Assembly: GCA_914767715.1 (NCBI GenBank)
Contig: OU612074.1
Span: 12,944,062 to 13,008,061, forward strand
Direction: 5' to 3'
Length of the DNA stretch: 64,000 bases
From: Membranipora membranacea
Lineage: Eukaryota; Bryozoa; Gymnolaemata; Cheilostomatida; Membraniporidae
How positions within the stretch are numbered: position 1 is the stretch's first letter; every line of letters starts with the position of its first letter. A program made the position numbers and the translations under genes. Under the pieces are notes generated by a model. It did not search any database. It saw nothing but the letters and a program-made list of their open reading frames with translations, and had not been told where the DNA came from. Below are positions 35,101 through 50,000 of this stretch, one piece after another.

Positions 35101-38039
35101 AAGAAGGTCACGAGATGCCCTAAAATCACCTTACAGAGAGAGTGAGTTTCTATATTACCTACTTGGTGTGCAGCAAGGAGGAGGAGACAATAAGGACCTA
35201 ATAGGCCACTGACAGTTGACATATATCTTAGCCGTTCTCAGTCTTTGCAAAGCAGTTAGCTGACCAAAAATCGAGCTTAATAAGTGGATGTTTTTCTTTT
35301 CTAGCTTGATATCAGCTCCATATGCTCAAATCTGGTCAAGTAATCAGTTGGGACAGTGATTAACTGGTCGTTGGCTTGGCAAGCAGGAAGAAAAACAAGC
35401 AGCTGTAGACAGACAAATGTAGCCACATTAGTAACCATCACCTGTAGATTACAGACAGGGGAGATGACTTACTATCCTAGTACCTCAGCCTGTTTAGATT
35501 TATTTTTGTCGTTGTCTCCTCCGGCTGAGTCTGATAACGAAGACTGAAGAAGGTTCAACTGATGCTTGAATATTCCTGAAATATAAAATAAACACTGGAC
35601 ATAATCAGTCATGTCTTGGAGAAGGGGATTGTTAATGCTTATGGATCAAACCTAGGCTTAGGTCTTTGTTATGAATAGAACCAAAGCAATACAAATTTAG
35701 CTTTCGTTCAAATCACTGTCTGAAACACCGATGCATCTTGGCTTGACTGCCCCCTAAGGATGGTTTGGCAAAAGATTTTCTGCCAAGCCTGTTTCTAATA
35801 CTGACATGGGGTTACAATGTAAAATGCTGGGTCTGTATCTTGACCACACTTATGACAGTCCATTTCATACATAAGCCTAAGTTTCTGTATGCGTTCTATG
35901 AACAAGCTGTGACCAGCTACGACTGATATGAGGTTACTGTTTTCTGAGAATCAACACAACTCTGTCTTTGATTTCCTCACAAACTGATAATAGTAAAAGG
36001 AGTGGTGGCGTTGGACCATTTAACTAAGTAGGTAAGTAAGTAACAAGTAAGGCATTTTGTTCATTTCAACGATTTCAATAGAGTCCTGGCACCCTCATGA
36101 CATTACTAGCTTGATTCACCGGTTCATGAAGGTCTCAATCACCCTCAATATATCACAAATGTCTTCCAAAAAAATATGCAGCTTTTATGGATTCTTGAAT
36201 ACTTGATAGGATCTTAACAGGTAGGAAATCCTCCTCAATTTCTAACATTATATCTATCACTTGATAACTAGGTCTTCTATCATGTATTTTGCAGACTAAC
36301 CTATATAGAATCTTAGAGCAGCAAACATCAGTAGGGATCCAGTCCAGCCAAGAGATATATAAGCAGGTAGACATGTTATTATACATATCAGTAACATATA
36401 TCTCTTACCATGTGAGTCAGCATATCCACCCTAATAAAAAAAAAAAAAATTTTTTGTTATGTTAAGGGAGATTTGACCTTGCCATCCACTGCAAACACAA
36501 ATTTAAAGGCAAATTGGAGTTATCCTCTTAACATCAATGAGAGAACAACTAGTAAATTGACTGACAAATATTGTTTCCTGCAAGTATTTCGGTTATCATC
36601 TTCTGCATCTTCACAAAACACATACAGTGACAAATTGAAGGCTGTGGCAAGGTCCTTATAGACTGAAACATGACGATATTTTGATGCATGGACCGCTTGT
36701 TTACACAACTAAGTGATGCTGCATAATAATCTTGAGTGCTTAACCATTCTCCTTTCATGGTTGATAGAATACTTACAACACCTAATGACGAGTTTTGTGT
36801 TATGCTTCGAAAATCCAAATAAAATGAATCTTCGCACATTATGAATTATGGAAATAGGGGTAGGGTGACACATTTTCGAATTCACACGCCCGTAGCCACC
36901 TGGTACATAGTTCATTTTATCATTGACCTCCTCGATGGAAAAATACTTGATAGTTGATTTTGGCTATTGCTGTTTCAGTTACCACACTGATGGCAAACTG
37001 CTAGGTTGTGCTGGGAGAGATTACTGGAATATACTATTTTTCAGTCTTTCTTACCATAACAGGACACGAGAACATCTGCACAAATCCGTAAACCGAAGCT
37101 GAAAATATTGAAAGAATCCAGGTTAGGATGAATATTGCTTGATAACACAACAACAAACAGAGTTTTAAAATAAGTTAAACTTGCAAAGGTTTGGTGATAA
37201 GGTAATTGGTATTATGGTTGAAGTTATGTTCCAAGTCCAATATTTCATTAGTCCAAGTCCAAGTTATTACAATGGGACAAGAAACTTGTGTTACTGAATA
37301 AAGCTCTGCAAACTGGTGATGGCGGCCATGAAAAAAAACAATTTATGGTTTATATGTTTTTTATCCTGATTAAAAGCAAGCAGCAAATGCAGCTATGTAC
37401 TTATGTGCTGCTGAGATAAGATTAATTTTACATACATATATAGCCGATGGTTGTATGACTGGCCCCCATCTCCCTTAGATGGTTTGACAGCTGCATAGTT
37501 ATCATACTGACAGCACTCAAGTCCTGTCAGTCAAATAACAAGGAATAACACAATGTGATAAGTCAAACGTAGTCAGGCTACTAGGAGAAAATCAGAATGG
37601 TCATCACATATCAAAATAATATAATGTTGGACAGATGTCATTGCCATGCATTTTGTGGAATATATCACCACAGTACATGTCTGTCTAAGATTGTAACGGT
37701 CCAGACAATAGGCTTCACCAAAATGATTTGCAGAAGATATTTCTTGAAGCAACAAAACATTCAAAGGATGTCTTTTTTTGCTTCGAAGATTGAAAATCAT
37801 AATTTGGCCAACCATCATTATATCACTTAGTCACAAATAGGACCCTCATTGGGCCTTTCAAATGCATGCTGTCTCTAATATTGGGAGAGCAGTACTTACT
37901 TTACCAAGGAGTAATGTTTGCTTGCAAAACCAAGAGTTTGTAGATCCTATAAAACACCAACTGACGAACTTACCAGAAAGGTGGCAATATAAAGCACAGC
38001 ATAGGCCCTCTGAGTTGGCCTTGGCCTCTCCCCTGTCAT
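32107..38039 (-). CDS. Major facilitator superfamily transporter (MFSD9-like)
   Basis: Exons in transcript order: 38039-37974 (MTGERPRPTQ start), 37523-37436, 37098-37055, 36430-36409, [gap], 35575-35484, [uncertain], 34166-34042, 33649-33556, 33133-32986, 32568-32107 (stop). The N-terminal part reads LDLSAVSMITMQL, then GASHTTIGYI, SVYGFVQMFSCPVM and the MFS motif A GGYADSHG. Exon 35575-35484 gives GIFKHQLNLLQSSLSD, like the helix 4-5 region of MFSD9-type proteins. Then SASSLAFIVSPPIGGYL (helix 5), a cytoplasmic Lys-rich loop, and helices 7-12 ending in KKMFESIKVKAE. Substrate unknown. The exon for helices 3-4 (phase 1 in and out) was not found in 35576-36408; a weak candidate exon at about 35165-35215 fits phase before 34166 but encodes nothing MFS-like in that frame. 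Confidence 0.8.
36409..36430 (-). other. 22-base microexon carrying MFS motif A
   Basis: Flanked by ATTAG and GTAAGA on the minus strand, this exon encodes only GGYADSHG (phase 0 in, 1 out), the conserved G...D..G loop between helices 2 and 3. Automated gene finders are likely to miss it. Confidence 0.75.
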
Positions 38040-41000
38040 GATGAGTGATGAGACACTTCAGGTCACAATATCTCTAGCTTTGTCTAAAATTAAAGAGAAC
38101 TATATTGTAATTTATAATGTTATACAACATTTTACATGTAATTTTTATAGTATTTTACATTAGTGCAACACACTCCACCCACACGAAAATTTAATCTGAT
38201 TCTTTCACTGAGGTTCACTGCATATACAAAGACCCTTACTAAGTTTTTCATGAGTCCCTCAACTCAGCGGTCTCACCTCAAGATTTTTAGGCAAAGTCAA
38301 CTTCAAGTGAACAGCTATAGGCTTGGTGAAGGTTTTTGGGAGTGTGATAGAGAAGCAGACATGCTTCAGTTTGAGAGGGTTGGAACAATACTACTGAAAT
38401 AACGGCAGCCCAAACATAGAATATATTTATGGCACCTGAGAAGGTGGCTAAAAGCTATGGGAATGACAGCATTACAAAATAAAGTATTGTTCTAAAAGAC
38501 CCCGTTGGATAGGCCCTGGGGTCCTATGTCTGGGAGTCTGTCTTCAAACATGTCCCAAGACACATATGATACTTGTAAAACAAAGGGCATTTTGCTTGGT
38601 GAACAAAAGAGTACAATGGCAGGCAAAGTTTGCCTGTCTGATTACATGTTGGGTGGTTGGTTGGGTCGATGGTTGGGGCACGTGTATAGCCTCAGTTCCC
38701 CACTTTTGCTCAACTCATTTGTGGGTATACACAATCAACCCGCTGCTACATTATGTAGGAACCACTGGTTAAGCGTATTTCACAACTGTACTTTAGTTTG
38801 TAATGAGTTGAATTCCACATACAAGTTGGTACTATGATATGCGATATGGTAGTTAGCTATACTGACACAGGTGACTACTAGTGAATTGTTGTCTGAAGGA
38901 GGGGTGTGCTTTATTTTACCCATTTACAATAAGTTCAATGAGGTTCATGTATAATGTTCGGCATTGACATTTCAAACCCATAAATTTATATATTACCAAG
39001 AAGTAACAGAAGTTACTCATTGATAGTCATTGATGTTATTACTCCGTTTTACTACCTACCAACACAAGTGAAAATCATTTGCTTGATTCAACTATCTTAC
39101 AAAACAAATTTTTCATTATTATATACTACTGATTATACTGAGAACTTGTCAAAGTGAAAGATTTTTTTACTCAGAACAGGATTTTCAAAACATTGCTTGA
39201 TTCAACTAACTTGAAAAACAACGAACTGGAATCCTGAGGGTCTTTTGAATCATATTGTAAAGTGTTTAGTTTCTTGGAATAGGTAAAAAATCGTATTTTT
39301 TAGTTTTAGTTGATTACAAAACAAATTTTTCTTATTATTTTACTTATACTGAGAAAATTGTTAAAGTGAAAGCTTTTTTGTTTTGGCCCTAATCTTAGAG
39401 CAGAATTTTCAAAACACTGGAATCATCCGGAGATACCCTCAGCAGAAAACGGTGAATAAGAACTCGGGCTTATGAGTCAACAATTTCCGGTGTAGTCCTA
39501 ACTAAAATGTAATATGGGAAGTTCTATATGATGGAACTTAAATGATTTATTCGAGACATAATGTAGGTCTATCAGAAAGAACTATATTCTTTCCTCCTAT
39601 CTAAGAGTGTCTAACAGATGTGAAACAGAAAGTTAGTATCAACTTGCATTTGGAGGTGTGATGTCATACAATTTCTGAACAGGAATCGAGTGAAGCTTCT
39701 ACTAAAACCTTACACATATCTGACTCTATTAGTAGCCACAAGTGGATATAAAGTGGTATGGGAAATCAGAAATATTCCTGGAATAGTTCCTCGGGCCTAC
39801 ATCTGCTGCTCATTTGGAGTTTAGGTAAGTTAGTACAATAAAAGTCATATTTATTATTATAATACACATTACTGATCATCAGCAAGTGCTTGTTATTATT
39901 GCTCATCCCACTTATTACTACAGTTGTCTATGTATAGTACTGCTGAACTACGCTGTCTTGGAAGTTTTCTGTTCTTAGCAAAAGGATGGGAGCAATAATT
40001 GATATTATTACTACCCACTAGGTACTTTTGCTGACTCTTGATGTTCTACTATCTATCTATCTAAGCACCCGTCCCTTCATTGACCATCTTCTACCCGCAA
40101 CACCACAACAATAACCAGCAGCATATCCTCTCAATACATCCTGTATCATCATTGCTCATCATTTATGATCCCATTAGACTAACCGAGTCTTCATGGGGAA
40201 AAGAATCATTATGCTGATTTTATATAAATGAAGAGGCACCCACGACTACTTGAACATCTACAACGTGTAGGCCTAGGTGTTTTCGGATGAATTTAACCTC
40301 CAACAAATATAGCAGTAAATTTGTGTAGCCGTAAATTGAACCGCAAGGATGATAGATTCACTATCACTGTCATATCTGGAAAATCATTGCCTAGGTTGAG
40401 CTCGCCAATGATGACAAAAGACTTGAATCCAATACAAACTTGTCGACCATCATTGTTTTTGGTAAGCTGTTGAGACGCTGTTGTCCGCCGTCTGGCTGTT
40501 GGGCATGACGTATGGCGTTTGCGTAAGCTACTCACTGGTGAGAGTTTGAAACATTTTGAAGTGCAATGGCCTTTTTGATCCACATAGGAAATTTGATCTG
40601 GCTTATCATCATGAAATCTTAAAAGCTATACTTGAAATATTGTGAATTTAACACCCTTGTTTTCAAAGCTTTATAGCTAATCAACAATTGAGTTTTGTTT
40701 GCATTTTGAATTAGCATGAATATTGCTAGGGTTAAATAGGACAATTTTACAATTTTGACGACATCGATCAGGCATCCTAGCTACAGCGCTTGCTATCCTT
40801 ACCGCCTTGTCTGGTTCGCCACATTCTAAGTGTTGAAGTCTTGAGAATCAAAAGTAACACGGAGCTTATTCTTAATCAGTATGGATGCACTGGAATACGA
40901 CAATGTAGAGAAGGCCTTGTGATCGATCAGACATACTTGCCAAATCCTAATCTCTCCACCCTGTAAATGTTTAAGACAGGTTACATAAACAGACACTCAG

Positions 41001-44000
41001 AGGATTTTATTTAGTACACAATGACTGATTGATTATTCAAACATTATTCTTCATGTTCAGTAATTATACACATACCCACGTAATTAAGCATTCCCTAACT
41101 CTGTGTGTTACCTATTAATGAGCAGCGAGCTCAGATTAAAGCAGTACAATTCTACTCACATCTCTACCACGATTATACAGCTGCTGCTGCTGCCTCATGC
41201 GCCACTTCTATCATCTCACAATCTCATTACTGGCTTATTACTGAAGACTGCAAGGGTGTGAAAACTTAACTTAGATCCCTCCCTACCAGGCGATGTTATC
41301 ATACATGTGAGGTTATGGCTATTACTCTCTAAAAAACCCAATTTTTTCTCTTGGTTTTTGTGATGCCAGAGGCTGATGCAATTCGGAGACAAATTTTCTG
41401 GCTCAGTCTTTGATGCAACAGAATTGACTTAGTGGGCAGAGTGTCAAATTTTTGTTGTGATGTTAGCGCTTGTGAGCTTTCCGAATTATCGAAGGCAAAG
41501 CATTCCTTATGCTAGATGTTTTGGTTTTGAAATGTCAAACATGGCCTAATGGGAGAGCTGTTATCTTTGCTATGACCTTTTTATAGAGAGAATATTGCTG
41601 TTTTGTGAGAATATTATGGCTTGGCTGTTCGGCTTAAGCAACTGCGCATAATTTCCATGCTCGTTGCTCCATGCAAGTTACATTGCTGGATTGATCCCAT
41701 TGGCCTATATATTGCCTGGTTTTCTGTCAGGAGCCATGAGGAGATTGTTTGCCTGCAAATTTGGCTCTTTCCTCACACTATGTAGAGTGTTTCTTTGTCC
41801 TGCTTGTTTTTGCCTAGCTTCTCTTGCCTCGGACTCATCCATAAAATGATATCATTCATATTTCCTTGTAAGAAAAAAAAGAAACATTGGTAACAACCAA
41901 CATTTGGCACCTGTCCACTGGAATCATCCATGTTGTGGCTTATGGGTAGATCAGTCATTGGGCTGTAAAGGAATTCTGTTTACCATATTTTTACTGTTTT
42001 CGTCATATGAAGCACCCAACACTCCTGATCACATTGAAATGATAAGTATTCAGTTACAGCCTCTTCCACTGTCTTCCACAGTATATTTTAAGTTATAATT
42101 AGGGTGTAACAACCTCATCACTCATAGTCATGTGGAAAGTGTTTGACACTAGGAGGAAGAGGTGTAAGAATTGATGGCTATGAATTCTTGTAAATAACCA
42201 GCAGAACTGTTGATGGCTTATACACCTATCATAAATACATACATTGTATACAATATATAAAAAATAACTCGATGGGGATGGTTGATGCTTCTATCAAAAA
42301 TATGGTTTGCCAAAATCTCAGTCAAAGTTAAAAGGACCAATAATCTTCTCAAGACTTTATCATTGTTTGGCTAACCAATAGACATTGGTTAAACACCGCC
42401 TGTAGTGATAGGGTCAGTGATCACCATAAACATGTCTGTATCAAAATTCCTTCAAATTAAAATAGATGAGAAACACATACGTGAGTCTACACCAAATTGC
42501 TTCATTATTACAAAACATCCTACATCATCGGGGCCACTCCAAACAAGTCAACTTCTTCCTGGTAATCCACTTTGTTTGTAGCCTCGATTCTCTGAAATAG
42601 TATCTGTTTACTATGATTCATTTACCCCTATTGCTAGAACTACTATACAGATAAATAAATGATAAATTCTGGAGCTCATGAAATGAAATTGCATTATCAT
42701 CAATTCATAATATCAGAAACAAATAAATTAATCAGCAAACTAGTCATACGAAAAGCTGGTAAATATAATGATTGTTCTTACCAAACAAAAGAGCACAATA
42801 GCTCGAGTTCTATCTCAATCACTATGTATTCATACTGAAGAGTTATCATGAGAATGATGCCGTTTTAGTATTGAAAGGCAGCTCAACAATGCTGCCGATT
42901 CAGTGCTGCTGCTGATTACACAATAATTGTGATGCCAGGTGAATTATTTAAGTCTTTTGTGGGTAAAGTGAGTAAATGCCATTTGTTTGGATGCATGGTG
43001 GTGTTATGAATTAATATAACAACAAAATGTATGGGACTGCAAACATCGAGTAATACAATAAGTATAAAAATATATAAGCCTATTATCACAAAAGAAATGC
43101 TGCCGTTGTAGAACAAACAGCCGGGAGTCTGATAGCCGACAGCACAGCTCTGCCTTCCTTACTACTATGAATCATAATACATGTGATTGTGTTTGACATT
43201 CAAAGAGTAATTATCCAGTCTTTGCTTACCACTCTCGAGACTGTCATTGACAAAATTGTGCGTCAGTCAGTCATCGGGTTGATATTAACCTTACTTTGTG
43301 ATATTATTCATCATGCTGGCTTACCTATCTGGTCTTTGTGGGGATCATGAAACAGTGAGCGGTTATTTTCCCTCAACGAAGTCTGAGCAATGACAATTTG
43401 ATCAAACTGAAAGAGACTTATGAACATTGTGAGCATATTTTCCAAAGCGTTTTTTGGCATTCCACAAACTCCTACAATATACACAACATTAAAAGCTAAT
43501 AACCTCAATGCTTCAGTGAATTCTTTACAAGGGTAATAATTTTTGACCTGCCATATAAGTTGAGTTGAGGGTATAACAATAATTTTGTATCATTCATGTC
43601 AAACTGGTAATTTTCCTGTATTACAAATCAACTTCAGTGAATTGATGTGACTGAAGTGAATTACATTTCCATATTACTGATTACTGTCATAGCTACCACC
43701 TAACAGCACTAAAATTTACATATTACTGTGAGAATTTGCATCCGCTAAGACGTTAGCATCTGACACCATTTCAATTGAGCTGTTTACCAGGTAGTAAGTT
43801 AATCTGACTACCAGACTGTGCAACCACCACAGACATTAAATCAACCTCATAAGTCTGGGAAGAATAGAAATTATGATTAATATGTGCCAAGTAAAAGAGT
43901 TAGCGGGCCAACTTGTCATGCATTGCTGATGGGAAATGTCAGGTCTACTCTCCGTTCTACGTTCCATTTCACTCTATTGGAGCTACTGTTCATGATGCTA

Positions 44001-47000
44001 TCCCTAGGCCCACCTTATTTTGCTACTTGAGCCAACTTCATCACTTTTCAAATGTTCAGCCAGAGTTGGTCATGTCTGCGCCTTGATGTGGCACTAACAC
44101 CATATTATTTGCAACTTGGAACTGTTATCTATTAGTTTGTTGATAAGCCCAGCCTGTGTTTTGCAGTGTTTATAAACGTGGTATGCAGGCCTTCAACTAT
44201 TTGGAAAAGTGAGCTTGCTTAAACTACAGCCAGCACAAAAACATAAGATTGCGGCGGGCTGGTCTTCTTACTGCAACAACTTGAGCTCTGTGTAATAAAG
44301 TGATGTTCAGCGCTCTGCTAAAATTCTTGGGCATCTCCTGATATCAAAGCAGAAATGAATACATGTTTTTGGCAGAGTTTTCAATATCTTCCCATCCATC
44401 GCATCATCAGCATTTACACTCCGTTTATTGACCTTGTGTGATATAAAACACGAAAATCTTCTCAGCACAGCTCTGAGAAATCATAAATCATCGTTCTATG
44501 AGCTTACTGCTGACATTCATCATGTAAGCTTGTTATGTTGATAACAGATTCATAGACCCTTAGACAGCTGTTGCATCACTCAATCAACATATCTTAAGTT
44601 ACTGCTGCTGCCCAACCAAAGTAACTGATGCAGCTTCTCTGCTGCTACTGGCTACGGAATTACAGAAGGCAAATCTCCTGAGAGAATCTCTCACCATCTC
44701 TCCGGCCCTGAGAGGCCAATTAATCATGGACTTATGCCAACTATCACAGCTGCTTCTGTTTTTGAATGCCAATCTCCGCACCTTCAGTTGATCGTTTGAA
44801 CTAAATAAGGTCCACGCTGTTGGTATCAAACAGCTTACAGCAGGTTCAACAAAGGGATTAGAGCTTAATATTTAGCTAATCCATTTAAATTCTATGTCTG
44901 AGTTTTCTTAAAGCCATGCGATCTGACGATCTGCGATCTGTGATGCTGTATAGCAGCTATGTTCCCTTTGTCCTGCATCCCTTATCATTACCCTCAATAC
45001 TGGGTCATCAATCACCATTAGTCATTAAACAGTAATTGATGTGCCAGATGTCAATGGGCATATCCTGTTCACCATCGGGATGCATGAGGACTGCTTCCTT
45101 TTAAATGATATTGACAAAAAGCAAAACCGAGAATCACAATTGGGACAATCTAGGCCACACTTAACTTCAATGCCCAAGTATACATTAGGTCAGGGCTCTA
45201 GGTCAGGGCTCTAGGTCTGCCTAAGAGGCATATGGGTTCATTCTGGCGCTAATATTCGGCATATGCTATGATCTTATTTCTGTCTCAGTTATGAGTTTGG
45301 AAAGTACACAGACAGCACACCTCACGAGAGAGTGGCTTTCATTAGCCGACTCTACTGCTATAACTTTTCCAAAGGTTATTAGACATGCATGTGCTGCTGT
45401 CCAATGGTATCTAGCTCTTCTGATCTGGCTCTCGGCTTTGATTGGACGATCCATCTACATCTATTTTTAAATAGGCTAGGGATAAAATGTTAGCACATTA
45501 ATAGAACACAATTCCCATAGGTCAGTAGCTTTAGTTAGCCAAATTACTGAACGAGCCGAAACAACTCCACCGAGTGCAAACAGAGTAGTAACATCATCAT
45601 TGGCAGCACACAATACAGGCAGCACTGTTTATTTAACTGGTGCACATTCGATAATTGTGCGGATAAAACCAGAGCTCAAATCAACTTGATGCCATTGATG
45701 TTGATTTGATTTGTGTATAACCGATGGGAATTAGACTGACTAACACCCTGCACTACACAGCCTTCCGAAACTCAATTCTTCGGCCAATAGGTCCATTCTG
45801 TAGATCGTAATAACTTCATTTCCCTCTCTCTATCTGAACCAAAGCCTCGATGCTGAAGACTTGAGGTCTTGAAGTCTAGTGAGTGCGGAATTATTCATTT
45901 CACGACCACCCCATGTTATTTAGGTTTGCTAGTTGAAGCCTGGTACTTGAACTTCAGGTGTAGGTCATGAGAATGCAGGGCAAAGCTAAATCTGGTGCAT
46001 GGTCAAGCCATGCACACAGCTGTGAGAAATTTCATAACAATATCAGCTTCATTCACAGGAAGTCATTGTGTAACAAACTAATGTATTTGTTTTGGCTGGC
46101 CAGTCCTTGTGTTGACATGTCACTCATTAAGCTGAGAAACAACGTAACCTCAGACTGACAAAAGGCTGATGATATTTTTGGAGTTTATTTGTTGATCGTT
46201 CTCATAGCATCAAAGGTTTTTCGGAACCTTTGCTTGCCACAAATCATAAACAATCTTGGCTTCGCTCCACTAAAGTGAAACTATGGTCAGAAAGCTGTTG
46301 AGAAGCAAATAACAACAGCCTGTGTAAACAGATACATTGTGAGAAAATTCGCCTTCACCAATACTGCCTTGCTATAGGTCAGGAGTATCGGAACGAATCG
46401 ATTTGGTATTGTATGAGTATTTTGTGTCAGCCTCAACGACCCACAAGACAGTCTGCTGAGAATCTAGCGCTAATTGTTTTCTCTCTTACCTCCCACCCAC
46501 AATTACACAGTGCAATGCCTTACTGCTGACGCTGCTATAATTGTCCTCTCATTACACACTTACTATACTAATCAATTACTGTTTCTATAGCTGGAAATAT
46601 TTGTATGCTTAGCAGTCTTTAGCCATCACAATACCAGTCAAATGCAGGCTCGTTTTGATTGAATTATGAGGAATTGACTTTTCGATCAAGATTCCATGCT
46701 TTTCTGATAATTTATTATTGATTTCCTAGCTTCCAAAACTAGAGTTGCACCCATGGGGCTACACTTTGTGACCCCTTTCAATGATAACTCTCACATTATT
46801 GACAGCTTGGCTAAGTTTATCAGCGGCATGGCTTCGTTTCTAAGTCAGCCTCGCATCTAGATGAAATCGGTTATGGCATCAAGATGGTTCTTCAAGTGTC
46901 TCTCAAGATAGTTTTAGTAGCATTTGTAAGAAGTTTCGAGACATCGATGATTGGTACTTGAGGGAAAGATAATGTCATCAGGACAGCCTAGTGCTTATGT

Positions 47001-50000
47001 TCTGTACCATACCCTGAACTTTACACTGCAGAGTCATCATCATAATCATACGCTATCACATGGACCAGATGCTGTCGACAGTCACTTTTTAGTGTCAATT
47101 GTTTTCACAGCTTTTGTATCTTAAACAGGATATCTGACCTGGCTGAATCAATAGTGTTTATACTTTATGGACTCATCCAGAAGGTGACATGTTTTTGTTG
47201 ATTTGTGTTTCACCATTAGTGGTCCGGTTATTCACCACAACATATCCTGGTTTTATTTCCTCAATAATATTCATGGGTGCATTTTACAATGTTTTATCAA
47301 GGTTTTGCAACCCCAGCGAAAGCTATGCACATGCACAAAAATCGATTACGCGATGACAAAACTGATCAAAAGCTCAAAAACCTTTAACAAAAGCACAAAG
47401 ATTGATTACTTATATCTACGAGTAAAACAGAGGAAATGTGAAGTTTGCGCTACATGATCACCTTTCATGTAGGGTGTAGTCCATTATGAAAATATTTTGA
47501 TACAATGTAGCAAAATCTACAAGAAAAACAAACATTACAGATCTTATGTCTACAGTTTGCTTTAATATGTGTGTTCTATAAGGATCAAGTTACATATTCT
47601 GATAATTGCCTGATAACAAGCAACACATTTTTAACATCCAAGCTGACAGGTCATCATGACCAAGTGATAAGTAGGGGGTGTCCAAGGCACCGGGACCGTT
47701 AAAGTCTATCACGGATATGAACTTGGGCTAACGCTGCCCAATCTACTACAGCCTCAAATCTAAAGCTTAGCTTGCACCCTTCATAGCCAACTAATCGGTA
47801 TGACATGACACTGGGCTATACTGAGATACACTGGAGTGGCTCTTGAGTCAAGTGCAGCAGCTTTCTTTTGAAACAAGAGAAAGATCTATAAAGTCATGCT
47901 TACTTGACCCATAGATCGAAGTGATGGGAAAGCTCGATCTCTAAATGGAATTGTACTGGGAGTGCGCTGTGTAGGCCAAACCTGTTGAAACCGAAACTGA
48001 TGCACCAGCACCATACTATGACCAGGTGTTAGCAGTCTGTTGGTGATAAATCAAATTCTGAAATTTCTTTGACTTGATGCCAAGTCACTTCTAGGCTTAG
48101 ACCTGTTTGATCCATTATTCCTGAACTGAAGTGACTTGCACAAATCCTTCAAGTCATTCTTTCAAGTTTACGAAGTTGGCAAAATATCCGGCTATCTTTA
48201 TTTCTGAAAACCTCCCATCTGGTCATTTATCACGTTAATGGAAAATCCCACGCGCACTCTTCGATATCCGAGATACAATCTCCTAGATCAAGTATTCCAT
48301 TTTTGTCTTGTGTAGATCATATTTTGAGCTGCATTGTAATTGTCCTCATTGAAATATTTTGGTTCACTGTTTGCCAAACATCAGCATTCTTCTATATTTA
48401 GTGCTAGCTATAATCACCAAGGACTTTTTGTTTGATGAAAAACATGCTACACTCCATGGTCATCCTCTTGGGTGTTGTATGTAACTCACTATACTAACTG
48501 AAAGAAAAGGTTGGATGTACTTATGCATCACAAGAGGGCTACATTTTAGGAGCAGATACTCTCACATATGATAGTACCTTCATCCATGTGACTGGTCCAA
48601 TTGCTACCAAAATATTCAGTTTATTGTATGTCGGCAAATCTTTCAGTTTTCTCCCCTGATGCCATTGAAGCTGATGAACCTCTGAAAAAGACCTTCTGGT
48701 ATTGTTGAGGGTCATCTCTGTCATCAAAAAGAAGCGTGGTCGAAAACACTCCCACTCATATTCACACAATATATTGAGGTGACCGCGAGATGTGAAACTG
48801 ATTTCCCACTAATCTGTCCAGAATGCATTCTATCGGTCATCAAACTCTTGTTTTCACCAGCTCTTGCTTCGCCCATCAGCGATATTATTTTTGGTGGCTG
48901 CTGAACATGAAACCCAGCGTTGGCAATGGCAAAATGGTCACTCAGGTGCAGGATATAGGTTTGTTCTGATGAGAAGTAGGCCTAATTTTGGTGTGGTTAC
49001 TGCAGTTTATAGCCCCCTGCTTGCAGTTATAAGCCAAATCCATTCTTTGTCTTTGATACCCACATCAGCCAGCATCTAATCGATAAATATAGACTCTAAA
49101 AATACCTCCTCTCATATGCATTGCCTAAACTGATAGGCGTTTGATGAGGTAAACATCAATAAGGTCTCGTGTCAATGGCAGCCAAATAGGTCTGACTAGG
49201 AGATTATAATTTGGTGTAATTGGCAAGGAGGCTTTCACATTTTCTCATTCCTCTGACCGCATGTTTTGGAGAGACCTTATAGACCACCTGGATGTTGACC
49301 GTAGCTTTTAAAAAACTCACACAAGCCGAGATTGATGTTAGCAACGCATGAATGTTTTGCAGCATTGCCAAATTTAGACATCCTGTTCAGAATTGTTGGA
49401 ATGGCAGCTGATGGTGAAAAGTAGGCTTTCTAAACAATAGAATTCCACTACAAATGACTTGACATAGCATTGACTGTGAGCATTCTCACTCAATATATTG
49501 GAATTGAGAGCACCAACTTTTTCCAAGCCCCAGTGGTCAGTATGAGGACTGCTCATGTCTTGCTCACAAAAGAGTCATCTTCTGACTTGTTGAAATGTCA
49601 GTAGCACTGTATTACCGCTAAACATTGAGGAAAACTGCATGCTTGATTCCCCAGAGATAGTCACTTGAGTCCAATTTCACAACCCTCTGGCCTTGCTCAG
49701 AGCACCACGGAAGTCACGTTCTACGAGCTGATGGAACCACTTTGTGATTTATGACCACACAACTCGATTAGCATTATTGCCAAGCTACTTTACATGATTG
49801 TGGTTTTGAAGCTATGCTGGATGATGAAATTATGGAAACCACAGCTCAGTATATACATCAACCTGAGATAGATGCTGTTATAACATCTCTTGGGATGGGT
49901 TGTTCTCTCCAGAAATTTAACCTGTCCTTCTATTTATGGTATGATAAATAAACTTTGAAACAACTGCTGCCTTACACAATATTGGGTGCAGCCCCTAGAT

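Noticed and set aside
40293-40583. 96-residue minus-strand open frame
   Set aside because: The C-terminal half looks like beta strands, but I recognise no family and no flanking exons; left unannotated.
45180-45245. Box B-like GGGTTCATTCTGG near a small tandem duplication
   Set aside because: No box A at a suitable distance and no tRNA fold.
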